From: Pedobacter sp.
Lineage (GTDB): Bacteria; Bacteroidota; Bacteroidia; Sphingobacteriales; Sphingobacteriaceae
Reading direction: 5' to 3'
NCBI RefSeq assembly: GCF_031119335.1
Contig: NZ_JAVHXT010000002.1
Location: 248,001-312,000, forward strand
DNA: 64,000 bases
In this document: piece by piece, positions 8,608 to 16,372 of the stretch
Numbering within the stretch: position 1 is the stretch's first letter
How the letters are laid out: each line of letters starts with the position of its first letter
The notes under the pieces: model-generated
The model's input: the letters and a program-made list of their open reading frames with translations, nothing else
Told to the model about the DNA's origin: nothing
Database searches by the model: none
Position numbers and translations under genes: made by a program

Positions 8608-9433
8608 TAAATTATTAATCGCTTTTGCAGCCACGCTAATTGTATTGCCAGTGCTAGTAATGGCTGTAGTTTCTAAAATGTATTATACAGATGCGAAGAA
8701 TTGGGTAGATTTAGAAAAACAAAACGAAACATTCGATGGTAAATCGGAAAACGTGGAGGCCATTCCATTAAACCAATTTAGTGCAATTAACATTGCCGAT
8801 GGAAAAGAAGCAGATTTTTATATCCATTTGGTGAAAGATAAAAAATTTGGTGTTAAGCTAGCTAAAAGCGAGAAGGAATTTGTAAAATTTAGCGTAGATA
8901 AAGATGGTCGATTACAAATCAATATTACACCAAAAAATAAAGAATATAACTACATCGAATTGTTTGTATATGCTCCAGAAACAAATTTTTTAGGCGCCAA
9001 TAATGTTTCTGATTTAGAACTAAAAGTTAAAGGAGACACGCTTGCTCTAAATATTAAAAAATTCCGTAATTTGAAGTTCCATGAAGCTTCTCAATTTCAA
9101 AAACTGAGTATTAACGCAGAAGGCGGGTACACAAATATTGAAGAAAAAGCAATTGTGAAATCATTACGTTTAAATTTAAAGAGCGCAAGGTTTAAAAGTG
9201 ATGGCGTATCTTTTGAAAACTTGGATATTACTTCTATAGGAAACTCTAAAATTGATGTATTTGGCAGCTACGACACTGAAAAAAAATACACTATCCGCAA
9301 CTTAAGCTTAAAAACTACAGACAGTGCCGATGTCACCTTTAAAGAAATTGCTATTGCAAACGCAAAAGGTTCATTATCTGACCAAACAGTAATTCAAATA
9401 CCCGTTGTAAACTTAAAACAGATGTTGAAATAA
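8594..9433 (+). CDS. Membrane-anchored GIN/DUF2807-like beta-helical protein
   Basis: A 279-residue protein with an N-terminal hydrophobic segment (LLIAFAATLIVLPVLVMAVV), then a repetitive beta-rich body with phrases such as FSAINIADGKEADFYI, LNIKKFRNLKFHEASQF and LDITSIGNSKIDVFGSY. This resembles the auto-transporter adhesin head GIN (DUF2807) fold, a right-handed beta-helix on the outer face of the inner membrane. The ATG at 8594 lies inside the GntR gene and is preferred over an in-frame start 30 bases upstream because it directly precedes the hydrophobic segment. Fourth gene of the ABC/GntR operon; its role there is unknown. Confidence 0.78.
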   Translation: MKTSNKLLIAFAATLIVLPVLVMAVVSKMYYTDAKNWVDLEKQNETFDGKSENVEAIPLNQFSAINIADGKEADFYIHLVKDKKFGVKLAKSEKEFVKFSVDKDGRLQINITPKNKEYNYIELFVYAPETNFLGANNVSDLELKVKGDTLALNIKKFRNLKFHEASQFQKLSINAEGGYTNIEEKAIVKSLRLNLKSARFKSDGVSFENLDITSIGNSKIDVFGSYDTEKKYTIRNLSLKTTDSADVTFKEIAIANAKGSLSDQTVIQIPVVNLKQMLK

Positions 9434-9443
9434 CCACCGACCT

Positions 9444-9893
9444 ATGAAAAACATAAAAACAGTAATGACAACTGTACTGCTATTGATGAGCAGTTTAAGT
9501 TTTGCTCAACAGCTAAACGATAATATAAAGAAGGCTTTTAAAACTGACGATGCGGATGCTTTGCTAGCAGAAGTTAAAACTCAAAAAGTAACTATTAACG
9601 ATTGCTTCGATATTGAAGATGCAAGTTACACCTTGCTTTCCCTCAGCATCAAAATGAACAAGTCAAACATTTTTAATGCGTTATTGGCAGCAAAAGCTGA
9701 TTTAAACAAAGTATGTAGCGACAAAACACCGTTAATGTACGCAGCAAAATATGGGGAATTAACTTTTGCAAAAGCTTTGTTAAAAGCTGGTGCAGATATC
9801 AGTGTTAAAAATGCTGAAGGAAAAACTGCCTTTGATTATGCTATAAAGTATCAAAAATTGGAATTACAAACTTTGCTTAAACCAACTAAATAA
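9444..9893 (+). CDS. Secreted ankyrin-repeat protein
   Basis: A 149-residue protein with a cleavable signal peptide (MKNIKTVMTTVLLLMSSLSFAQ) and about three ankyrin-like units in residues 25-148. The best is DKTPLMYAAKYGELTFAKALLKAGADIS followed by NAEGKTAFDYAIKYQKLELQTLL. Ankyrin repeats bind protein partners, here presumably in the periplasm. It starts 10 bases after the GIN-like gene and is the last gene of the operon. A dispersed palindrome follows within 20 bases of its stop. Confidence 0.85.
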   Translation: MKNIKTVMTTVLLLMSSLSFAQQLNDNIKKAFKTDDADALLAEVKTQKVTINDCFDIEDASYTLLSLSIKMNKSNIFNALLAAKADLNKVCSDKTPLMYAAKYGELTFAKALLKAGADISVKNAEGKTAFDYAIKYQKLELQTLLKPTK

Positions 9894-9907
9894 CTCGACG
9901 TCAAGTC

Positions 9908-9987
9908 CGTCATTTCGACGAACGAAGGAGGAGAAATCTAGCGACTAGCCGCATAATGTTAGATTTCTCTCTGCGTTCGAAATGACG
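9908..9987. repeat. CGTCATTTCGA palindromic repeat, full copy
   Basis: An 80-bp imperfect palindrome beginning CGTCATTTCGACGAACGAAG and ending CTGCGTTCGAAATGACG, with inner arms GAGAAATCTA/TAGATTTCTC. It begins 15 bases after the ankyrin gene and may help end that transcript. Part of the 351-base gap 9894-10244. Confidence 0.75.
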
Positions 9988-10160
9988 ACAATCGGTCTAA
10001 TCTGGAAAATTCACTATCTCAAACCAATTAATCTTATGATTTTCATTATCGTAATTCTAATTATTCTTTGCCAAGCTTGCTAATTAGATTGATATTCATA
10101 AATACTTTCTTTATTGCAATCAAATTGTTTTTTGAGGTCAAAACAATCATTAAAAGCTGA

Positions 10161-10224
10161 TGCTGAAATAAATTCAGCATGATGAAGCGCCAGTACAACG
10201 TCACCCTGAATTTATTTCAGGGTC
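10161..10224. repeat. Paired CCCTGAATTTATTTCAGGG-type hairpins near the hutH 3' end
   Basis: TGCTGAAATAAATTCAGCA (10162-10180) and ACCCTGAATTTATTTCAGGG (10204-10223) are related palindromes in tandem. They lie 20-85 bases past the hutH stop on its strand and may serve as its terminator. The rest of 9988-10160 is AT-rich with no gene seen. Confidence 0.6.
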
Positions 10225-10244
10225 AGTTAGGAAAGTCAATTAGA

Positions 10245-11726
10245 CTAACGACCTTGAATAAATTGAACGGCAGCTTTAATATCTGTCGCTAACAATCTAT
10301 CAGCATCGTTAAAGCTTACTACCGCTCTAAAATCACTCAAAAGCTTTTCAATTTTTGGAGATGATTTTAATGGTCTTCTAAGTTCCAAAGCTTGAGTTGC
10401 GGTAATTAATTCGATTGCTAAAATACGTTCTACATTTTCTACCACACGGAAACATTTAGTCGCGGCATTGGCGCCCATACTCACATGGTCTTCCTGTCCA
10501 TTGCTACTTACAATGCTATCTACAGATGCCGGTGTACACAACTGCTTATTCTCGCTGGCAATAGATGCTGCGGTGTATTGCGTAATCATCAAGCCAGAAT
10601 TTAAACCTGCATTTTTTACCAAGAAAGGGGGCAAACCTCGTGTTCCAGAAATCAGTTGGAAAGTTCTCCTTTCAGAGATAGAACCAATTTCAGCCAAAGC
10701 CAAACAAAGAAAATCTAAAGTCAAAGCCAATGGTTGTCCATGGAAATTACCTGCCGAGATAATCAAATCTTCATCGGGAAATACGTTCGGATTATCTGTT
10801 ACCGAGTTAATTTCTGTTTCAAAAACGGATTGAATATAAGCAACACTATCTTTACTTGCACCATGCACTTGCGGCACACAGCGGAACGAATATGGGTCTT
10901 GTGTTTGTTTACCTTCTTGGACAATCAGCTCACTTCCTTCTAGCCAGTTTTTGATATTTTCTGCAGTTTGTAGTTGCCCTCTATGCGGACGAATAACGTG
11001 GCTCAAGTTCAGAAATGGGTCAATGCGACAATCAAAAGCGTCGATAGCGGTTGCAGCAATAACATCGGCCCAAGCTAATAAATGTTGAGCTTTTAACAAG
11101 CAATGAACACCATAAGCGCTCATAAACTGTGTGCCGTTAATTAGCGCTAAACCTTCTTTGCTTTGTAGTGTTAAAGCTTGCCAACCTAATTGTTGGTATA
11201 ATTTAGCGGTGCTGATTTTCTCATTTTTATACCAAACTTCTCCTTCGCCAATTAGCGGAATTGCCAAGTGCGCCAAAGGAGCTAAATCGCCAGAAGCACC
11301 TAAAGAACCTTGGGTGTAAACCACTGGCAAAATATCATGGTTGTAGAAATCTACCAAGCGTTGTATAGTAGTTAAAGCAATGGCAGAATGACCATAACTC
11401 AAAGACTGAATTTTGAGCAACAACATCAACTTTACAATCGGTTTTGGCACTTCATTACCAGTTCCACAAGCGTGGGATAAAAGCAAGTTGTGTTGAAGCT
11501 GCGTAAGTTTATCGGCTTCTACTTTTACATTTTGCAAGTAACCAAAACCTGTGTTGATGCCATAGATTGGATATTCGGTTTTACTCAATTTATCATCCAA
11601 ATAAGCTCTGCACTTGATGATTTTTTCTTCAGCAACAGCCGACAAAGCAATGCTTTGCGATGATTGAATAATTTCTTGGATAATCGCAATATCTAACCTA
11701 TCGAGACCTATTTGGTAAACGCTCAT
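10245..11726 (-). CDS. hutH: Histidine ammonia-lyase
   Basis: Deaminates L-histidine to urocanate, the substrate of hutU about 7 kb away. About 493 residues from the ATG at 11724-11726, normal for the family. The MIO cofactor-forming Ala-Ser-Gly triad is in GSLGASGDLAPLAHL (ASG at 144-146), the catalytic tyrosine in YGINTGFG (about 55), and GNFHGQPLAL and SNGQEDHVSMG are intact. A longer frame reaches 11789 but would start upstream of a perfect -7 element (TACTTTTG on the minus strand, 11745-11752), so the inner ATG is right. Confidence 0.97.
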   Translation of the reverse strand: MSVYQIGLDRLDIAIIQEIIQSSQSIALSAVAEEKIIKCRAYLDDKLSKTEYPIYGINTGFGYLQNVKVEADKLTQLQHNLLLSHACGTGNEVPKPIVKLMLLLKIQSLSYGHSAIALTTIQRLVDFYNHDILPVVYTQGSLGASGDLAPLAHLAIPLIGEGEVWYKNEKISTAKLYQQLGWQALTLQSKEGLALINGTQFMSAYGVHCLLKAQHLLAWADVIAATAIDAFDCRIDPFLNLSHVIRPHRGQLQTAENIKNWLEGSELIVQEGKQTQDPYSFRCVPQVHGASKDSVAYIQSVFETEINSVTDNPNVFPDEDLIISAGNFHGQPLALTLDFLCLALAEIGSISERRTFQLISGTRGLPPFLVKNAGLNSGLMITQYTAASIASENKQLCTPASVDSIVSSNGQEDHVSMGANAATKCFRVVENVERILAIELITATQALELRRPLKSSPKIEKLLSDFRAVVSFNDADRLLATDIKAAVQFIQGR

Positions 11727-11744
11727 ATTGAATAATTTGGTCAC

Positions 11745-11752
11745 CAAAAGTA
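11745..11752 (-). promoter_or_regulatory. hutH promoter -7 element (TACTTTTG)
   Basis: A perfect match to TAnnTTTG on the minus strand, 18 nt from the hutH ATG. It predicts a leader of about 10 nt and excludes the longer hutH start. Confidence 0.7.
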
Positions 11753-11835
11753 TATTTTTTTTGTGTGGAGCAGAAAACCTACAGCACAAATTTCTATTAA
11801 CTCACCAAAGTTGATTATTTGTTGTAAAACTTACG

Positions 11836-12855
11836 TTAATCCGCCTCTAAAATTGTCAACTGTGCAATAATATCGGCTTCTGTAATCGGATATACTGCAT
11901 CATTTACGATGGTTTGGTAAACCAACTCAAATAAATCTCCATAATTGCCTTGCGGCGATTTCAAGGCAGTAACTTCCCTTCCACCATCTGCTGTTACCAT
12001 TGTAAGTTTAGCCGCATCAGTCGCATCTTCAAATCCATAACCCTCATCAGATGGCTTCATACCTTTTAACAATTGGCTTTCTTGAATATCTCCATGATTT
12101 TTAGAAAACGATCCCTTTGAGCCGTTCACCACAAATGCCGGAGGAATATCTGCATTCAACAAAGTTGATATCAGGTAAACGTTTAATTGGTTAGGATAAG
12201 TCAGGTGTATAAAAAAGTAATCATCTACTTTACTGTTTTCTCTATTGTTGGCAAGTACCTTATAAAATCTTTCGGGCTTCCCAAAAAGCGCCACAGCTTG
12301 GTCTATTAAATGTGGCCCTAAATCGTATTGCAAACCACTTGCTTCAAAAGCGGGGTCTTCTTTAAAAGTTTTTGGCCCAATTTCGCTACGGTATCTGTCA
12401 AAACGGAAATATACTTCCGTTAACTTACCCAACTTTCCACTTTCTATAATTTCTTTGGTGAGTTTAAAACCACTATCAAATCTTCTATTCTGATAAACTA
12501 AAGCTTTTTTACCTACCAATTTCGCTAAATCGAATAATTCTTTGGCCTGAGCTACCGTTGTTGTGAAAGGTTTTTCCACTAAGATATGTTTGCCCGCTTC
12601 TAGGCACTTTTTAGCATATTCGTAATGGGTATAATTTGGCGTGTTGATGATGATAAGGTCGATATTTTCGTCGGCAATCAGCTCGTCGATGGTATCATAA
12701 CTTTTTACATCGGGATAATCTCGAGCAGCTTGCTTCTTACTTCTTTCGGTAACGGCTACAAAATTAAATCCATCATTTAAATGAACAAAAGGTGCATGAA
12801 ACACCTTACCAGACATACCATAGGCCATTAAGCCTACATTAATTTTCGAACTCAT
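11836..12855 (-). CDS. Gfo/Idh/MocA-family oxidoreductase
   Basis: A 339-residue NAD(P)-dependent dehydrogenase. The Rossmann domain opens GLMAYGMSGKVFHAPF; the family's catalytic-lysine motif EKPFTTT is near residue 95, and YDLGPHLIDQA carries the conserved histidine region. This subgroup usually acts on sugars or inositols, but the substrate cannot be told from sequence. A perfect -7 element (TAGCTTTG, 12860-12867) is only 4 nt from the ATG, so the mRNA is probably leaderless. It is divergent from the 12937 gene, which has the same arrangement. Confidence 0.93.
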   Translation of the reverse strand: MSSKINVGLMAYGMSGKVFHAPFVHLNDGFNFVAVTERSKKQAARDYPDVKSYDTIDELIADENIDLIIINTPNYTHYEYAKKCLEAGKHILVEKPFTTTVAQAKELFDLAKLVGKKALVYQNRRFDSGFKLTKEIIESGKLGKLTEVYFRFDRYRSEIGPKTFKEDPAFEASGLQYDLGPHLIDQAVALFGKPERFYKVLANNRENSKVDDYFFIHLTYPNQLNVYLISTLLNADIPPAFVVNGSKGSFSKNHGDIQESQLLKGMKPSDEGYGFEDATDAAKLTMVTADGGREVTALKSPQGNYGDLFELVYQTIVNDAVYPITEADIIAQLTILEAD

Positions 12856-12859
12856 ATCA

Positions 12860-12867
12860 CAAAGCTA
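12860..12867 (-). promoter_or_regulatory. Leaderless-type promoter of the Gfo/Idh/MocA gene
   Basis: TAGCTTTG on the minus strand matches TAnnTTTG; only 4 nt separate it from the ATG at 12855. Confidence 0.7.
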
Positions 12868-12924
12868 CAAAGACCAAAGCAGAAAGACTAGAGGACAAAG
12901 AATAAAGACTAAAGAGTAAAGCTG

Positions 12925-12932
12925 TATATTTG
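12925..12932 (+). promoter_or_regulatory. Leaderless-type promoter of the 12937 gene
   Basis: TATATTTG matches TAnnTTTG and is followed by CGGC and then the ATG at 12937. Confidence 0.7.
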
Positions 12933-12936
12933 CGGC

Positions 12937-13281
12937 ATGACTCCAGCAGAAATCAATATCAAATGGAAAGAGCTGCAAGAAAAGATAGCACAAGATTTTG
13001 ATTCGGAAACTCCGGATTTAAAAGTGGTATTGTTTTTAATTGGTGTACAAGAGCTAGGTAAAGGCCCAGGAAAATTTAGCAAAAGACAAAAAGAAGAGCT
13101 AATGCATATTGCTACCTGTCGTTTGTTGAGCGAGATGGGATTTTACGAATTAGAAGCACTAGATCAAGATGGTTGGCCACATTGGAAATTGGTAAAACCT
13201 ATTCCGGCTTATGCTGGTCTTGAGCAAGAAATGCTTTTAAGATCTTTAGCCATCAGTTATTTCGCAGACATCTACGAATAA
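12937..13281 (+). CDS. Conserved hypothetical protein (114 aa)
   Basis: A small soluble protein with no signal peptide or membrane span. It looks mostly helical with a compact conserved-looking core (VVLFLIGVQELGKGPGKFSKRQKEELMHIATCRLL; DQDGWPHWKLVKPIP). I recognise the pattern as typical of Sphingobacteriia but know no function. The -7 element directly before the ATG predicts a leaderless message. A strong shared terminator separates it from the convergent OmpA lipoprotein. Confidence 0.85.
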   Translation: MTPAEINIKWKELQEKIAQDFDSETPDLKVVLFLIGVQELGKGPGKFSKRQKEELMHIATCRLLSEMGFYELEALDQDGWPHWKLVKPIPAYAGLEQEMLLRSLAISYFADIYE

Positions 13282-13282
13282 A

Positions 13283-13310
13283 AAAACCCCGAAGTAAATT
13301 CGGGGTTTCT
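13283..13310. terminator. Bidirectional terminator between convergent genes
   Basis: AAACCCCGAA / TTCGGGGTTT form a 10-bp stem around a 5-nt loop, with an A-run before and T-rich sequence after. It serves both the 12937 gene and the OmpA lipoprotein gene on the other strand. Confidence 0.85.
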
Positions 13311-13334
13311 TATACTAGATAAATTAGTTTTAAA

Positions 13335-14015
13335 TTATCCTGCTTTTTCTTGAGCTTCTTTTTTCAATTGCTCGTTAGCAACAATTACAATTTCTACCCT
13401 ACGGTTTGCTGCACGACCAGCTTCTGTTGAGTTATCAGCAATTGGCTCGTTAAAACCTTTACCTTCTGTAACTAAACGTGATGCTGGTACGCCTTGAGAA
13501 ACTGCATAAGTTTTAACCGCAGCAGCTCTTTTCTCAGATACGGTTTGGTTTACCGCAGCAGTACCGATATTGTCTGTATGACCATAAACTTTCACATCAG
13601 TGCCCGGATATTGGTTCAATGAAGATGCTAAAGACTGAATGTTAGTTTTAGCTGCATCTTTCAAATCAGTTTTGTTAAAGTCGAAAAGGATACCGCTATC
13701 AAATCTAACGATGATACCTTCACCTTCACGAATAACTTCTGCACCTGGAATAGCTTGCTTAATTTCAGCTGCTTGCTTATCCATTCTTTTACCAATGAAA
13801 CCACCTGCAGTACCACCTACAGCAGCACCAATTACAGCACCTACAGCAGTATTACCTGCTTTTTTACCAATTAAGGCTCCTACCACGCCACCTGCAGCAG
13901 CGCCAATACCTGCACCTTTTTGTGTATTGTTTAAGCTATCGCAGCTTTGAAAAGTCATTGCACCTACCGATAAAGCTATAGCGACAGTTGCTGTCTTAAA
14001 TTTTGTAGTCATCAT
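13335..14015 (-). CDS. OmpA-family lipoprotein with glycine-zipper
   Basis: A 226-residue outer-membrane lipoprotein. A signal peptide ends in the lipobox FQSC with the lipidated cysteine at 25. A Gly/Ala-rich glycine-zipper (GAGIGAAAGGVVGALIGKKA...) spans about 33-75, and an OmpA C-terminal peptidoglycan-binding domain (about 95-215) contains YGHTDNIGTA and GRAANRRVEI. It tethers the outer membrane to peptidoglycan. The start is one of two tandem ATGs (14015 or 14012). A perfect -7 element lies about 40 nt upstream. Confidence 0.93.
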   Translation of the reverse strand: MMTTKFKTATVAIALSVGAMTFQSCDSLNNTQKGAGIGAAAGGVVGALIGKKAGNTAVGAVIGAAVGGTAGGFIGKRMDKQAAEIKQAIPGAEVIREGEGIIVRFDSGILFDFNKTDLKDAAKTNIQSLASSLNQYPGTDVKVYGHTDNIGTAAVNQTVSEKRAAAVKTYAVSQGVPASRLVTEGKGFNEPIADNSTEAGRAANRRVEIVIVANEQLKKEAQEKAG

Positions 14016-14055
14016 GTTCTTATTTCGTTTATTATAATGTTGATAAATGTGTTGG

Positions 14056-14063
14056 CAAAGGTA
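14056..14063 (-). promoter_or_regulatory. -7 element of the OmpA lipoprotein gene (TACCTTTG)
   Basis: A perfect TAnnTTTG on the minus strand, 40 nt from the first ATG, leaving a leader of about 35 nt. Confidence 0.65.
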
Positions 14064-14199
14064 ATGCCAATTTTACACAACCTCGCTAATTATTCTTAAT
14101 AGTTGTGAAAAATATCTGCTCAACAAAAACAATCCAACTCGTAGTTAGTTTTTGTTAACCCAAACAAAAAACCCAATTGACCATATTTTTATACAACAA

Positions 14200-14895
14200 T
14201 TACTCCGAAAAATAAGCTTCTAGTTCTTTTAAAGAGTTCTCATCAGTATAAAAATCCTTAATCACCTTACCTTTTTCTAACAGGATAATTCTATTGCAAA
14301 CATCCGTTACGTGGTTTAAATCGTGGCTAGAAATGAAGGTGGTTAAACGTTGAGTGGCACTTAAGTTTTTTACTAACGTTTTTAACCTAATCTGTGTAGT
14401 TGGGTCTAGATTGGCAAAAGGTTCGTCCAAAATTAACAGCTCTGGTTTTTGCATTAACGCAGCTGCAATTCCTACCTTATTTTGATTTCCTTTAGAGAAA
14501 TCTCTAATATACTTGCCTCTACTTAATATTTCGCCATTGAAAAACTCCTCATATTGCCTCAAATAATCGCTTACATGAGCTACGCTTAAGCCGTGCAAAC
14601 TGCCAATGAAAGTAAAATATTCTTCTGGGGTTAAATAGTCTATCAAAAAGCCTTCATCTAAATAAGATGCTGTATAATCTTTCCATTGCGAACTGCTGGC
14701 AACATTAATATCTTTCGATAGGATTTCTCCACTATCTGGACGGATTAAATCTAAAAGCATTCTAAAAAATGTAGTTTTACCTGCACCGTTGTTTCCAACA
14801 AGGCCAATGGTTTCGCCCGCTTTTATATTCAAATGCTCGATAGCCACAACTGTACGCCCGCCGTAGCTTTTTACTAAATTCTTAACTTCTATCAT
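14200..14895 (-). CDS. ABC transporter ATP-binding protein (partner of DUF5687)
   Basis: A 231-residue ATPase: Walker A GNNGAGKT at 34-41, signature FSKGNQNK near 140, Walker B LLILDEP near 155, D-loop ANLD and H-loop SSHD. The signature is a divergent LSGGQ. It starts 3 bases after the stop of the DUF5687 membrane gene, so the two are translated together and form one transporter, probably an exporter of unknown substrate. Last gene of a run of same-strand genes from 17987. Confidence 0.93.
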   Translation of the reverse strand: MIEVKNLVKSYGGRTVVAIEHLNIKAGETIGLVGNNGAGKTTFFRMLLDLIRPDSGEILSKDINVASSSQWKDYTASYLDEGFLIDYLTPEEYFTFIGSLHGLSVAHVSDYLRQYEEFFNGEILSRGKYIRDFSKGNQNKVGIAAALMQKPELLILDEPFANLDPTTQIRLKTLVKNLSATQRLTTFISSHDLNHVTDVCNRIILLEKGKVIKDFYTDENSLKELEAYFSE

Positions 14896-14898
14896 TTC

Positions 14899-16371
14899 TT
14901 ATTCTCTAAAGCCTTCGGCTATTTTATAACGTTGTTTTTCAAATTTTCTAACAATAACATCTACCCAAAAATTACGCATCAGTAAACCCACCAAACCCAA
15001 AAATGCAATAGTGGCCAAACCCCAGTAAGGCAGGTTTAAAATACCAAATGGCACATATATAATCATTGGCAGCAACAGTAATGGTAAGCCCAACAACCAT
15101 TGCGTTGCGCCTACGCCCTGCCAGTTAAAACTTGCACTAGCCGTAATATCTAACCTTTTATAATTGAAATTGGCAAAGTAAAGCACTACCACAGTACCCA
15201 CCCCCAAATTATAGATATAAGCAGCAGCATGTAATATCAACAGTTTGTAACTCATAAAACCATAAAAGCTAGAAAGCACAGTAATTAAAGTACTACTAAT
15301 GGTAAAGAGCAAAAACTTTGCTTTTATAAAATCTTTGTAGTTGATTTTGTTGGACAGTAAACCATCAAAATGGGAGCTTTGCCACGCATACATGAATTGC
15401 CCGTAAACTGATATGGTGATACCTGTCATAAACACGGCAGCAAACAACATTTTACCAAACTCATTGCCTGCTATTAACGGCATGCGATAGAAAAAGAAGC
15501 CATAGCACAAAAATAGAAAGCCCATAATTACCGAACTTCTAGAGCGTTTGTGCCTTAAAATAAGTTTCAATTCTAGTGCTGCTAGTTCACCAGCCTTACC
15601 AAAATTATTAAGGAAAGGATAATCGGTACTTACTTTTTTATCGTCTTTAGTGCTTAGTTCCTCTGTATATAAATTACTCTCCAGAAATTTAGCATTCATG
15701 TAATAAACAGCAAATGCAGCCACTGGGAATATCAAAGCCAAAATCGGATATACAGCTACGTTTTGAAAAACCAGATTAGAAAAATCTCTGATGGAAATAA
15801 AACCGTAATAATCTGAAGCTGCCAAGCCAAGAATAACGACAATGCCTGCCGCAAAAACAGCTACATTATTAATAGCCTTGCGTTTAATATACAGCACCAA
15901 AAAGTTGTTGAAAACAGTAAGCCCAATAATTGAGACCAAATACGCCAGCACGCCAACCGTGCCTGCAGAAGCGCTAATATTGATAAAAATAAATGGAAAA
16001 AAGATAAAGATTGGCAGGATATTGAAGAATGAAACAAGCGATTTCAGGTTTAAAAAATTGACAATCGTTTTTCTAGAAATCTTCAAATGTAAATATGGCA
16101 CCACGCTCAAAGTTGGCAAATCCTGCATTTGTATTCTTACAGCTAAGTCGAGCAAGAAATAATATAAAATTAAACCGTTAAATACTACCGCTGGATTAAT
16201 ACCCGGCATAAATTTGTCTATTAATGTTGTCATCCAAAAACCGATGCCTATGGCTACAACCAAAAAATACAACATAAAAAAGCCCAGTACAATTTGGGCG
16301 GCAATACTGCCTGCCTTATTTCTACTGCGCCAAAACGATTTCCATTGATGTGATAAAAAAGTACTCAGCAT
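14899..16371 (-). CDS. DUF5687-family membrane protein (ABC permease-like)
   Basis: A 490-residue integral membrane protein with about 11-12 hydrophobic segments. The opening MLSTFLSHQWKSFWRSRN followed by a long first helix is the hallmark of DUF5687, a Bacteroidetes family found next to ABC ATPases. A cytoplasmic stretch around residues 225-265 (STKDDKKVSTDYPFL... LILRHKRSR) probably contacts the ATPase encoded immediately downstream. rarA ends just 1 base upstream of its start region. Substrate unknown. Confidence 0.88.
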   Translation of the reverse strand: MLSTFLSHQWKSFWRSRNKAGSIAAQIVLGFFMLYFLVVAIGIGFWMTTLIDKFMPGINPAVVFNGLILYYFLLDLAVRIQMQDLPTLSVVPYLHLKISRKTIVNFLNLKSLVSFFNILPIFIFFPFIFINISASAGTVGVLAYLVSIIGLTVFNNFLVLYIKRKAINNVAVFAAGIVVILGLAASDYYGFISIRDFSNLVFQNVAVYPILALIFPVAAFAVYYMNAKFLESNLYTEELSTKDDKKVSTDYPFLNNFGKAGELAALELKLILRHKRSRSSVIMGFLFLCYGFFFYRMPLIAGNEFGKMLFAAVFMTGITISVYGQFMYAWQSSHFDGLLSNKINYKDFIKAKFLLFTISSTLITVLSSFYGFMSYKLLILHAAAYIYNLGVGTVVVLYFANFNYKRLDITASASFNWQGVGATQWLLGLPLLLLPMIIYVPFGILNLPYWGLATIAFLGLVGLLMRNFWVDVIVRKFEKQRYKIAEGFRE

Positions 16372-16372
16372 A

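Noticed and set aside
10468..10943. Open frames opposite hutH
   Set aside because: They lie antisense to a well-supported enzyme gene and have no recognisable composition.
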